64,000 bases of DNA. Source: Haematospirillum jordaniae. Lineage in GTDB: Bacteria > Pseudomonadota > Alphaproteobacteria > Rhodospirillales > Rhodospirillaceae. Shown here piece after piece: positions 44,005 through 52,343 of the stretch; position 1 is the first letter of the stretch, and the number at the start of each line of letters is the position of its first letter. The notes below the pieces were generated by a model, which made no database searches, was not told the origin of the DNA, and saw nothing but the letters and a program-made list of their open reading frames with translations. The stretch is from NCBI RefSeq assembly GCF_001611975.1, contig NZ_CP014525.1:124001-188000 (forward strand), written 5' to 3'. The translations under genes and the position numbers were made by a program.

Positions 44005-44687
44005 TATTCCTGTCCCCTGCCCAACACACGCCCGATCAATGCCGGCAAGACTGCCGGCTCTTCTGCCACAGCCTCAGCACCAGCCTGCCACAACCCGGAT
44101 ACATCATGATTGCCCCATGCCACGCCAATGGCTGATACCCCGGCAGCGCGGGCCATCATCATATCAAAAGATGTATCACCAATCACAACCGTATTTTTCC
44201 GCTCTGCACCTGTCTGGCGAACAGCCTGTAAAACAAGGAAGGGACTGGGCTTTCCCGGCCCATCATCCGCTGTACCAACCGTCACAAAGTAATCCGCCAG
44301 ACCGTAACGCTCCACAAACGCAAGAACACCGCGGCGTCCCATGCCCGTAACAAGCCCCATCAGGATCTCTTGCTTCCGCAAATCATCCAGCACGAACCGG
44401 ATATGCGGGAACAGACGGTCATGGCCATCGCCTTTCTCCCGCAATGCAGGAAAGATCCGACGGTACGCCACAGCCACACGCTGATGAACAGCAGCATCAT
44501 AATCTGGCAAAACAAAGGCCACCATGTCCGCAAGAGGCAACCCCGTTCCACGGGCAACAAGGCTTGCAGACGGGCAGGCAATCCTCTCTTGCCGGCACGC
44601 CTCATGCATGGTTTCCAGAATCAGGAAACGGGAGTTCAGAAGTGTCCCGTCCACATCCCACAACACAAGACGTAGAGGCGTGGTCAT
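44004..44687 (-). CDS. HAD-superfamily hydrolase, phosphoglycolate-phosphatase-like
   Basis: 227-residue HAD phosphatase. Motif I is LWDVDGTLLNS (D11 and D13), motif II is LVTGMGR, the Lys is in GKPSPF and motif IV is VIGDTSFDMMMARAAG. The C1 cap is helical. It is of the Gph type, but the substrate is not proven; in alphaproteobacteria it commonly accompanies RluC and ATP12. Its ATG overlaps the TGA of rluC by four bases (ATGA). Confidence 0.86.
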   Translation of the reverse strand: MTTPLRLVLWDVDGTLLNSRFLILETMHEACRQERIACPSASLVARGTGLPLADMVAFVLPDYDAAVHQRVAVAYRRIFPALREKGDGHDRLFPHIRFVLDDLRKQEILMGLVTGMGRRGVLAFVERYGLADYFVTVGTADDGPGKPSPFLVLQAVRQTGAERKNTVVIGDTSFDMMMARAAGVSAIGVAWGNHDVSGLWQAGAEAVAEEPAVLPALIGRVLGRGQE

Positions 44688-45703
44688 TTTTTCTTGCGGG
44701 TCGTTTCCGGAAGCACGGCAAAAGGATCAGAAACCTCTTTCTCATCAAACCCGAAGGCCTCAAAGCTACTGGCCATATGCTTGGGTAGTGGGGCCTGTAT
44801 CGTCAACTCCCCGCGCCCTGACGGATGCGGGATACGCAGCGCCCGCGCATGCAGATGCAGCTTCCGCGATATACCTTCGCCCTGAATATGGGCCTCGGCC
44901 CCGCCATATTTCCCATCCCCCAGAATTGGCGTTCCCAGATAGGCACAATGAACACGTAACTGATGGGTACGGCCGGTCAATGGCTCCAGATGCAGCCAGG
45001 TTACACAGCGCCCGGCCTTGTCCAGAACCGCAAACTCGGTACGGGCGGCCTGCCCCTCTTCCACATTGACTTCCATCTTCTCAACGCCAGCGACCGGAAC
45101 CTTGGCAACCGGTGCCCGGATACTCCCCCGGGACGGATTGGGATACCCGACAACCAGCGCCCAGTAGATCTTGCGGGCAGCGCGGGAACGGAACGCCGCC
45201 GCCAAGGCAGACGCAGAGCGGGCGGAGCGGGCCAGAACCAGAATGCCAGAGGTATCCTTGTCCAGACGATGCACCAGACGGGGGCGCTCCCGGCTGTCAA
45301 AACGCAGGACATCCAGCAGGGCGTCAACATGCACCTTGGTATTGGTCCCTCCCTGCACCGCCAGACCGGGTGGCTTGTTCAGCACAATGACATCATCATC
45401 ATGGTACAGAATGGATTCCAAGATCATCGCCTCATCATCAGGGCGAATGGCAGGTGCGGCACTGCGAGCCGGCATTGCATCGGCGTGGTCTTCTGGATCT
45501 GCCGGCAGAGGGGGAATTCTGACCACCTGCCCTGCTTCAAGCCGTTGCCCTGCCTTGGCACGGCGCCCATCAACACGCACCTGCCCCGTGCGCAACAACT
45601 TTTCCAGACGTCCCTGGGATACAGCCGGCCAACGGCGGCGGAACCAGCGATCCAGACGCACATCAGCTTCGTCTGCCGCAACAGGGATCAATTGAACACT
45701 CAT
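44684..45703 (-). CDS. rluC: 23S rRNA pseudouridine synthase, RluC/RluD family
   Basis: 339-residue enzyme. An S4 domain covers about 15-65 (RLDRWFRRRWPAVSQGRL), followed by the synthase domain with LVHRLDKDTSGILVLARS, where the catalytic Asp is D148. RTHQLRVHCAYLGTPILGD and KLHLHARAL complete it. It isomerises uridines in 23S rRNA helices; RluC-like positions 955/2504/2580 are likely, not certain. The ATG at 45703 overlaps the crcB stop by four bases; the longer frame upstream is simply crcB read in another frame. Confidence 0.92.
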   Translation of the reverse strand: MSVQLIPVAADEADVRLDRWFRRRWPAVSQGRLEKLLRTGQVRVDGRRAKAGQRLEAGQVVRIPPLPADPEDHADAMPARSAAPAIRPDDEAMILESILYHDDDVIVLNKPPGLAVQGGTNTKVHVDALLDVLRFDSRERPRLVHRLDKDTSGILVLARSARSASALAAAFRSRAARKIYWALVVGYPNPSRGSIRAPVAKVPVAGVEKMEVNVEEGQAARTEFAVLDKAGRCVTWLHLEPLTGRTHQLRVHCAYLGTPILGDGKYGGAEAHIQGEGISRKLHLHARALRIPHPSGRGELTIQAPLPKHMASSFEAFGFDEKEVSDPFAVLPETTRKKK

Positions 45704-46083
45704 GACATACTCCAGCGTACCAAGGCCATCCCCACAAACAGGGCTGCCGTTCCCACCACAACGGATCCAACCGCATAAACAGCAGCCAGACCGGCATGAC
45801 GATCCATCAGCATCGCCAGATCCAGGGAAAACGTAGAGAAGGTTGTAAACCCACCAAGAACGCCGACAAACAAAAAAACCTGCCAGAAAGCAGGTAATGA
45901 CCATTTTCTGGCAACAATCTCGACCAGAACCCCCATAATCAGGGACCCGGCAATATTGACCACCAGAGTACCCCACGGAAAGCCCGATCCAGCCCAACGC
46001 CCAACACCCGCCATCACAGCATACCGCAGCACAGACCCCAAGGCCCCGCCAACCGCCACTGCCACAACAGCCCACACGCTCAT
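45700..46083 (-). CDS. crcB: fluoride ion transporter CrcB (Fluc)
   Basis: 127-residue four-helix inner-membrane fluoride channel. The diagnostic GVLGGFTTFSTFSLD (75-89) contains the Phe box, and ALGSVLRY and GTLVVNIAGSLIMG (38-51) carry the polar track with the conserved Asn. It protects against fluoride; no fluoride riboswitch is visible before it because it sits inside an operon. The ATG overlaps the rarA stop by four bases (ATGA), and its stop overlaps rluC. Confidence 0.94.
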   Translation of the reverse strand: MSVWAVVAVAVGGALGSVLRYAVMAGVGRWAGSGFPWGTLVVNIAGSLIMGVLVEIVARKWSLPAFWQVFLFVGVLGGFTTFSTFSLDLAMLMDRHAGLAAVYAVGSVVVGTAALFVGMALVRWSMS

Positions 46084-47387
46084 AGCTTGCCTTTCATCGC
46101 GATACGACGGGCCCGCAATCGGCCCCAGTAATCCAGACGGCGGCGTATTTCCCTCTCGAATCCACGCTCGGGAGGGTTATAGAACGGCACCCGCTCCATC
46201 CCCTCGGGGAAATAGTCCTGCCCGGAGAATCCATCCGGTTGATCATGATCATAGGCATACCCCGCCCCATACCCCAAAGTCTTCATCAAGGCAGTCGGGG
46301 CATTGAGAATATGGGGCGGAGGCATCAGCGACCCAGTTTGCCGGGCCGCCTTGCGGGCCGCCTTCCAGGCCACATAAGCCGCATTGGATTTCGGGGCTGT
46401 CCCCAGATACAGGACAAGCTGAGCCAAGGCCAGATCTCCTTCCGGAGACCCCAGCCGGTCAAAGGCATCCCATGCCGCAATCGCCTGATCCAGAGCCGCA
46501 GGGTCGGCCAGACCGATATCCTCCACAGCAAACCGGACAAGCCGGCGCAGAATATAGGCAGGATCCTCACCACCCTCGATCATACGAGCGCACCAGTACA
46601 GAGCCGCATCCGGGTCCGATCCCCGAAGGGACTTATGCAAGGCGGAAATCAGATTATAGTGCCCCTCCCGGTCCTTGTCATAAACGGGAGCCCGCTTCTG
46701 AAGCAGGCGAACCAGATCCTCTGTCCCCAGGAAGACACCGGTTGCGCTTCCAAAAACCTCTTCGGCCATCGCAAGCATATAGCGCCCGTCACCATCGGCC
46801 ATCGCCCGCATTTGCTCACGCGCATCAGGTTCTAGGGGCAAAGGCCGGGCCATGATCTCTTCTGCGCGGGCCAGAAGCTGCTCCAGCGCATCATCGTCCA
46901 GACGCCTGAGAACAAGGACCCGCGCCCGCGACAGCAAAGCAGCATTCAGCTCGAAGCTGGGGTTCTCGGTGGTTGCCCCGACTAGGGTAATGGTTCCGTC
47001 CTCCACGTAGGGCAAAAAAGCATCCTGCTGGGCACGGTTGAAACGGTGGATCTCGTCCACAAACAACAAGGTGCCCCGGCCGACAGAACGCCGCTGTTTG
47101 GCAGCATCAAAGACCTTGCGCAAATCGGCCACACCGGAAAAAACAGCTGACAGGGGTTCAAAATGAAGCTCCGTCTGTTCGGCCAGAAGCCGGGCAATCG
47201 TGGTCTTTCCACACCCCGGAGGCCCCCAGAGGATAATCGAGGACAAGCGCTGTGTCCGCAGCATGCGCCCCAGGGGCCCATCCTCTGCCAGAAGGTGAGG
47301 CTGCCCTACCACATCCGAAAGCTGCTGGGGCCTGAGACGATCTGCGAGCGGACGTGGCGCAGCCTGTTCAAACAATCCTGTCATCAT
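46080..47387 (-). CDS. rarA: replication-associated recombination protein RarA (MgsA)
   Basis: 435-residue AAA+ ATPase related to clamp loaders, acting at stalled replication forks. Walker A is WGPPGCGKTT near 53-62, Walker B is LLFVDEIHRFN, sensor 1 is GATTENPSFE and the C-terminal tetramerisation domain contains HYNLISALHKSLRGSD and DPAYILRRLVRFAVEDIGLAD. The ATG at 47387 shares one base with the degP stop (TGATG); a second ATG follows directly. Confidence 0.93.
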   Translation of the reverse strand: MMTGLFEQAAPRPLADRLRPQQLSDVVGQPHLLAEDGPLGRMLRTQRLSSIILWGPPGCGKTTIARLLAEQTELHFEPLSAVFSGVADLRKVFDAAKQRRSVGRGTLLFVDEIHRFNRAQQDAFLPYVEDGTITLVGATTENPSFELNAALLSRARVLVLRRLDDDALEQLLARAEEIMARPLPLEPDAREQMRAMADGDGRYMLAMAEEVFGSATGVFLGTEDLVRLLQKRAPVYDKDREGHYNLISALHKSLRGSDPDAALYWCARMIEGGEDPAYILRRLVRFAVEDIGLADPAALDQAIAAWDAFDRLGSPEGDLALAQLVLYLGTAPKSNAAYVAWKAARKAARQTGSLMPPPHILNAPTALMKTLGYGAGYAYDHDQPDGFSGQDYFPEGMERVPFYNPPERGFEREIRRRLDYWGRLRARRIAMKGKL

Positions 47388-48796
47388 CACCGGATCCGGA
47401 AGTTCATAACATTGCCGTCACGAAGAACGGTAATGAGCCACCCTCCCGGAGCGGGCTGATCCAACAGGGTAACCGCGTCAGGCACCGCAATCACTTTCTT
47501 GCTGTTGATGGACTGCAAGACATCACCAGGCTGTATGCCAAGACGAGCGGCATAGCCATTACGACGCACCGCTGTCACAACAACCTGTCCTGTAAAAACA
47601 TCCCACCCGGTTTCCTCTGCCAAGGCTGGGTTGGCATTTGCCAGACGGATACCATCCAGGGGATTGCGGGGTCCCTTGATTTCCGTTTCCTGACGCGGCG
47701 GGTTTTCCGGCGGTGGCTCCAGGGCAAAAGCAAGCTGAACCGGCTTACCTTTGCGAATAACCGACAGCTCCGCCCGGCTTCCCAGCTCCAAACTGGCAAT
47801 CTGATAACGCAGGGCCTGCCAATCCATCACATCATGACCGTTAACAGCGATAACCACATCGCCGCGTTTCAATCCAGCCCGATCAGCCGGACTATCAGGA
47901 TCAACACGTGCCACCAGCACACCACCCGGACGATCCAGTCCCAGGGACTCAACCAGCTTTGAATCAGCGACCTGTCCACCAGCACCAAGCCAAGGACGAA
48001 CGGCCTTTCCTGTCGCCAGAATACTTTTGACCGTCGTGTTCACCATATTGGCAGGAATAGCAAAACCCAGCCCCAGACTACCGCCATCGCGGCTGTAGAT
48101 CGCCGTATTGACACCAGCCAGACGACCATCCGTCGTAACCAAGGCCCCACCTGAATTACCGGGATTAATGGCAGCATCGGTCTGAATAAATGAACGGTAA
48201 TCAGAGACACCGATATTGGTCCGCGCCAATGCAGACACGATACCACTGGTGACTGTTTGCCCAACCCCAAAAGGATTCCCGATCGCAATCACCAGATCTC
48301 CGACCTCCAAAACACCAGAATCAGCCAACTCAAGAAAAGGAAGGGATTGCGGCCCATCCTTCAGTCTTAGAACCGCTAAATCTGTACGAGGATCCGCTCC
48401 GACCAGTTCTGCCTCAAACTCCCTGCGATCGGAAAGGACAACTGTAATCTCGGCCGCGCCATCGATAACGTGGTTATTCGTAACGACAACACCATCCGGA
48501 CGCAGGATAACCCCTGACCCTAAAGAGTTTTGAATCCGCTCACGGGGAATACCGAAACCCGGGGCATCCCCCAAAAAACGACGAAAGAAAGGATCTGCCA
48601 TCAAAGGCAGCGTCTCACGGGTAACGATAACCTTTTTAGTGTAAATGTTCACAACAGCCGGAGCAGTACGCTTCACAACCGGAGCAAACGAAAGGCTCAC
48701 CTGCTGACGAGAGGATGGAACCTCAGGATTTGCACTTGCAACAGACCAGACGGGGCCTATCATCAAACACAGCAACACCAGATTCAAAAAACGCAC
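47387..48796 (-). CDS. degP: periplasmic serine protease, DegP/DegQ type
   Basis: 469-residue trypsin-like protease with two PDZ domains. A signal peptide covers about 1-22 (hydrophobic core LNLVLLCLMIGPVWSVASA). The triad is H109 in VVTNNHVIDG, D139 in ADPRTDLAVL and S215 in NPGNSGGALVT. PDZ 1 lies around 270-360 and PDZ 2 around 390-469. It degrades or refolds envelope proteins. GTG 48796 follows GAGG; the longer frame upstream lacks a signal sequence at its start. It is the first gene of the overlapping operon, 148 bases after rplQ. Confidence 0.91.
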   Translation of the reverse strand: MRFLNLVLLCLMIGPVWSVASANPEVPSSRQQVSLSFAPVVKRTAPAVVNIYTKKVIVTRETLPLMADPFFRRFLGDAPGFGIPRERIQNSLGSGVILRPDGVVVTNNHVIDGAAEITVVLSDRREFEAELVGADPRTDLAVLRLKDGPQSLPFLELADSGVLEVGDLVIAIGNPFGVGQTVTSGIVSALARTNIGVSDYRSFIQTDAAINPGNSGGALVTTDGRLAGVNTAIYSRDGGSLGLGFAIPANMVNTTVKSILATGKAVRPWLGAGGQVADSKLVESLGLDRPGGVLVARVDPDSPADRAGLKRGDVVIAVNGHDVMDWQALRYQIASLELGSRAELSVIRKGKPVQLAFALEPPPENPPRQETEIKGPRNPLDGIRLANANPALAEETGWDVFTGQVVVTAVRRNGYAARLGIQPGDVLQSINSKKVIAVPDAVTLLDQPAPGGWLITVLRDGNVMNFRIR

Positions 48797-48895
48797 AACA
48801 GCATCCTCACCAACACGACACAGCCTACTTGTAACGTGGGGTATCAAAACACGAAATACCAGCCCAGATTAGCATCCAAGGCCACAAAGCAGAAA

Positions 48896-48917
48896 GGGCA
48901 GCCTGATCAGGCTGCCC
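48896..48917 (-). terminator. intrinsic terminator of the ribosomal cluster
   Basis: GGGCAGCCTGATCAGGCTGCC is a perfect palindrome followed on the minus strand by CTTTCTGC, 27 bases after the rplQ stop. It separates the ribosomal operon from degP. Confidence 0.88.
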
Positions 48918-48944
48918 TCTAGAATAACACACGCGGCAGATTGA

Positions 48945-49370
48945 TTATTCCTGCTCGGCAGCTGCCAGTTCTGCTGCAACACGGGCCTTGTCTTCGGCAC
49001 CCTTGGCAGCAGGATCACGATCAACCAGCTCGATAATCGCCATGGGGGCACAGTCACCATAGCGGAAACCGGCCTTCAGAACGCGCGTATAGCCACCGGG
49101 CCGGCCCTGATAACGCTCTGCCAGAACAGAAAACAACTTGCTGACAACTGTCTCGTCACCAATCTGAGCAATCGCCTGACGGCGAGCATGCAAATCGCCG
49201 CGCTTGGCAAGCGTAATCAGCTTCTCGGCAATCGGACGCAGATCCTTTGCCTTGGGCAAAGTGGTACGAATTTGCTCGTGCCGGATCAGAGCAGCAGCCA
49301 TGTTGGCAAACATAGCCTTACGGTGGGACGACGTGCGATTAAGCTTGCGGCCGGACATTCCGTGACGCAT
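48945..49370 (-). CDS. rplQ: 50S ribosomal protein L17
   Basis: 141-residue large-subunit protein. The start MRHGMSGRKLNRTSSHRKAM and the HEQIRTTLPKAKDLRP block are the L17 signature. The C-terminal Ala/Glu-rich tail (AKGAEDKARVAAELAAAEQE) is longer than in E. coli, as is common in alphaproteobacteria. It is the last gene of the alpha operon, separated from rpoA by 181 bases with two hairpins, and followed by a terminator. Confidence 0.97.
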   Translation of the reverse strand: MRHGMSGRKLNRTSSHRKAMFANMAAALIRHEQIRTTLPKAKDLRPIAEKLITLAKRGDLHARRQAIAQIGDETVVSKLFSVLAERYQGRPGGYTRVLKAGFRYGDCAPMAIIELVDRDPAAKGAEDKARVAAELAAAEQE

Positions 49371-49472
49371 GGCTGTTTCCTTTCCAGTTTCTTGGCCCCG
49401 CTCGCGGAGCCGATCAAAGTTCTTGTTCCCGCCGCCAGTTTTAAACTTATGGAAGCGATGCAGAACAAGACT

Positions 49473-49542
49473 GGGACATTATGTCCCTAAATCAAAACAA
49501 TACCGGCCTGCTCAAGAACACAGTTCTAAGGAAGCAGGCCGG
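49473..49542 (-). promoter_or_regulatory. two hairpins between rpoA and rplQ
   Basis: CCGGCCTGCT (49503-49512) pairs perfectly with AGCAGGCCGG (49533-49542), followed on the minus strand by a T-rich stretch TATTGTTTTGATTT. A second palindrome GGGACATTATGTCCC lies at 49473-49487. They could attenuate readthrough or be processing sites. Confidence 0.6.
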
Positions 49543-49551
49543 AGCCGATGA

Positions 49552-50568
49552 TCAATAGGGATCTTCAAGCTTCTTGGCAAGTTCTTCAATATTCTCAGGC
49601 GGCCAGTTCGGCACTTCCATGCCAAGGTGCAGGGACATGTGCGCAAGCAGGTGCTTGATCTCATTCAAGGACTTACGACCAAAGTTCGGCGTACGAAGCA
49701 TCTCTGCCTCGGTCTTCTGAACCAGATCACCAATGTAACAAATATTGTCGTTCTTCAGGCAATTGAACGAACGAACACTCAACTCCAACTCGTCAACCTT
49801 CCTCAGAAGATTGCGATTGAATGGCAGATCATCTTCTTTATACGCCTCGGAAGCAGCCTGCGGCTCGTCAAAATTGATGAAGAGAGCAAGCTGATCCTGA
49901 AGAATACGGGCTGCCAAAGCAACAGCATCTTCCGGCGTCACAGCACCATTGGTCTCTACGTTCATGACCAACTTGTCATAGTCCGTCACCTGACCAACAC
50001 GCGCATTCTCAACGCGATAGGACACACGACGAACCGGAGCAAAAATCGAATCAACCGGGATCAGGCCAATAGGTGAATCCTCGGAACGATTATTTGCAGC
50101 CGGCACGTAACCCTTGCCGGTATCAACGGTCAACTCCATGTTAAAGGAGGCATTGGTATCAAGATGACAAATCACCAAATCGGGATTCAGCACCTCTACG
50201 CCGTGACCAGTCTCAATATTTCCGGCTGTCACAACACACGGACCTGTTGCCTTAAGGGTCATGCGCTTGGAACCTTCACCCTGCATTCTCAAGGCAAGAG
50301 CCTTGATATTCAGGATGATATCCGTGACATCTTCCCTGACACCGGGGACAGAGGAAAACTCGTGGAGGACGCCTTCAATCTGGATCGCGGTAACAGCCGC
50401 ACCCTGGAGGGAAGACATCAAAACACGACGCAGGGCATTGCCCAAGGTCATGCCAAAGCCGCGCTCAAGCGGTTCTGCAACAACGGTTGCCGTGCACGCG
50501 GGATCGTCACCGGGCTCGACGTTGAGTTTTTGCGGTTTGATTAGTTCCTGCCAGTTTTTCTGGATCAC
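49552..50568 (-). CDS. rpoA: DNA-directed RNA polymerase subunit alpha
   Basis: 338-residue alpha subunit. The N-terminal domain has RGFGMTLGNALRRVLMSSLQGAAV, the dimer and beta-contact region. A linker (about 235-250) leads to the C-terminal domain with LELSVRSFNCLKNDNICYIGDLVQKTEAEML, which contacts UP elements and activators. LRTPNFGRKSLNEIKHLL is the end of the domain. The start is ATG 50568. It follows rpsK after 178 bases that hold a strong hairpin. Confidence 0.98.
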   Translation of the reverse strand: MIQKNWQELIKPQKLNVEPGDDPACTATVVAEPLERGFGMTLGNALRRVLMSSLQGAAVTAIQIEGVLHEFSSVPGVREDVTDIILNIKALALRMQGEGSKRMTLKATGPCVVTAGNIETGHGVEVLNPDLVICHLDTNASFNMELTVDTGKGYVPAANNRSEDSPIGLIPVDSIFAPVRRVSYRVENARVGQVTDYDKLVMNVETNGAVTPEDAVALAARILQDQLALFINFDEPQAASEAYKEDDLPFNRNLLRKVDELELSVRSFNCLKNDNICYIGDLVQKTEAEMLRTPNFGRKSLNEIKHLLAHMSLHLGMEVPNWPPENIEELAKKLEDPY

Positions 50569-50692
50569 GGATGCACCCTCTTGCTAACGGGGCCAGGCCA
50601 AACCGTGCTGACAACAACCAACTTTGGATCAGTACAAGACTGAATCAAAAGAAGCCTCATCGCAACACGGCATTCGGTTCATCACACCAAAG

Positions 50693-50724
50693 CCGCCATG
50701 CCCCGGAATAGTCCGGGGCGGCGG
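50693..50724 (-). promoter_or_regulatory. strong hairpin between rpsK and rpoA
   Basis: GCCCCGGA (50700-50707) and TCCGGGGC (50712-50719) form an 8-bp stem with a four-base loop, extended after a two-base bulge by CCGCC (50693-50697) with GGCGG (50720-50724). No T-run follows on the minus strand, so a processing or translation signal is more likely than a terminator. Confidence 0.55.
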
Positions 50725-50746
50725 TCACACAAAACGAATCTGATAA

Positions 50747-51139
50747 TCAGACCCTACGCCGCTTACGCGGACGACAGCCATTGTGCGGTATAGGGGTAAC
50801 ATCACGAATGGAGGTAACAGTAAACCCGGCTGAAACCAAGGCTCTCAGTGCGGACTCACGACCAGAGCCCGGCCCAGCAACCTCAACTTCCAAGGTCTTC
50901 ATACCATGATCAAGAGCCTTCCGACAGGCATCTTCAGCAGCCACCTGCGCGGCATACGGCGTGGATTTGCGGGAACCCTTGAAGCCCTGCATACCAGCAG
51001 AGGACCAAGAGATTGAATTCCCCTGCACGTCCGTTATGGTAATGATTGTGTTGTTGAAGGTCGCATTCACGTGGGCAATTCCGGACGTGATATTTTTGCG
51101 TTCGCGACGACGGGGACGCGCAGCAGCTGCCTTGGCCAT
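50747..51139 (-). CDS. rpsK: 30S ribosomal protein S11
   Basis: 130-residue platform protein of the small subunit. ITSGIAHVNATFNNTIITIT, GNSISWSSAGMQGFKGSRKS and VTPIPHNGCRPRKRRRV are diagnostic. The C-terminal Arg/Lys cluster contacts 16S rRNA. It lies 24 bases after rpsM and precedes rpoA. Confidence 0.98.
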   Translation of the reverse strand: MAKAAAARPRRRERKNITSGIAHVNATFNNTIITITDVQGNSISWSSAGMQGFKGSRKSTPYAAQVAAEDACRKALDHGMKTLEVEVAGPGSGRESALRALVSAGFTVTSIRDVTPIPHNGCRPRKRRRV

Positions 51140-51163
51140 TGCCGTATCTTGCCTTCTCTCTAA

Positions 51164-51532
51164 TTACTTCTTCTTGCCGGCGATCGGCTTTGCCGGTCCC
51201 TTGCGGGTACGGGCATTGGTGTGGGTACGCTGGCCACGAACAGGAAGCCCCTTGCGATGGCGCAGACCGCGATAGCAGCCAAGGTCCATCAGGCGCTTGA
51301 TATTCATCGCAACTTCGCGACGCAGGTCACCTTCGACTTTATAGGTACTGTCAATCAGTTCACGCAGACGAAGAATATCTTCATCTGACATTTGATTGAC
51401 CCTGAGGGACGGCGCAAAGGACATCTTTTCACAGATATCTTTCGCATGCTTTGGACCAATACCATAAATATATGTCAGCGCGACTTCCACGCGCTTGTTG
51501 GTCGGAATGTTAACGCCAGCGATACGCGCCAA
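51164..51532 (-). CDS. rpsM: 30S ribosomal protein S13
   Basis: 122-residue head protein of the small subunit, contacting P-site tRNA and bridging the subunits. The start is MARIAGVNIPTNKRVEVALT and the middle YIYGIGPKHAKDICEK is the helix-two-turn-helix. RGLRHRKGLPVRGQRTHTNA is the C-terminal signature. It is the first gene after its own promoter and follows adk after 154 bases. Confidence 0.98.
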   Translation of the reverse strand: MARIAGVNIPTNKRVEVALTYIYGIGPKHAKDICEKMSFAPSLRVNQMSDEDILRLRELIDSTYKVEGDLRREVAMNIKRLMDLGCYRGLRHRKGLPVRGQRTHTNARTRKGPAKPIAGKKK

Positions 51533-51612
51533 GGCCCGTACTCCTTAAATTTTCTAAACGACAAAGAATGCCGCCAATGTTTCTGTCCGCAGTCAGACTC
51601 GGAAGGAGCGCG

Positions 51613-51640
51613 ATTATATTCACTGCTACCAGCAAGTCAA
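51613..51640 (-). promoter_or_regulatory. near-consensus promoter for rpsM-rpsK-rpoA-rplQ
   Basis: On the minus strand TTGACT (51640-51635) and TATAAT (51618-51613) are 16 bases apart. This is the best sigma-70-like promoter in the window, 80 bases upstream of rpsM, so the alpha operon need not depend only on readthrough from adk. Confidence 0.75.
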
Positions 51641-51686
51641 CCATGCCTATGGCACACAAGGCCAGAAACCTGACGCACACCCCACC

Positions 51687-52343
51687 TTACGAACCAAGAA
51701 AAGCCTCCAGCTCGCTTGTAACAACATCAATGTCTCTTGCGCCATCAACAACATACAAGAGATTACGCGCCTTATAATAGGGGATCAAGGGTGCTGTTTG
51801 CGCATGATACGCAACCAAACGCTTGCGAACCGTGTCTTCATTATCGTCAGCACGACGGGAAAATTTGGTCCCCCCACACGAATCGCAAACACCTACGGCT
51901 TTGGGATTCTTGAAGGTATCATGATAGCCGGCCCCACACGCATCGCAGGTAAAACGCCCTACAATCCGCTCAACGAGAAGATCATCGGGCACCTGCAACT
52001 CGATAGCAGCATCCAGCACAACACCCTTCTTGGCTATCAGCACGTCAAGCGCCTCTGCTTGAGCAACATTGCGCGGAAAACCATCCAGAATAAAGCCCTG
52101 ACGAGCATCATCACAATCCAGTCGGTCATCTATCAGATTAATGACGATCTCATCTGAAACCAGATGACCGCTATCCATCACGGCCTTTGCCTTCAAGCCC
52201 GTTGCACTCTTTGCAGCTACAGCAGCGCGAAGCATTTCGCCTGTTGAAAGCTGGACAATGCCGTAGCGTTCACGAAGCCTCTGCGCCTGAGTTCCCTTGC
52301 CACCACCGGGAGGCCCCATAAGAATCAGTCTTTTTCCCGCCAT
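51687..52343 (-). CDS. adk: adenylate kinase
   Basis: 218-residue nucleoside monophosphate kinase, AMP + ATP to 2 ADP. The P-loop is GPPGGGKGTQA (10-20) and GFPRNVAQAE is the NMP-binding region. The lid carries four cysteines (C133, C136, C153, C156), the zinc-binding form found in many bacteria. It shares one base with the secY stop (TGATG), so translation is coupled to secY. Confidence 0.97.
   Translation of the reverse strand: MAGKRLILMGPPGGGKGTQAQRLRERYGIVQLSTGEMLRAAVAAKSATGLKAKAVMDSGHLVSDEIVINLIDDRLDCDDARQGFILDGFPRNVAQAEALDVLIAKKGVVLDAAIELQVPDDLLVERIVGRFTCDACGAGYHDTFKNPKAVGVCDSCGGTKFSRRADDNEDTVRKRLVAYHAQTAPLIPYYKARNLLYVVDGARDIDVVTSELEAFLGS

Noticed and set aside
45704..46075. 124-codon N-terminal extension of rluC
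   Set aside because: It is crcB read in another frame, Cys/Gly-rich with no similarity to RluC, and rluC has a proper start overlapping the crcB stop.
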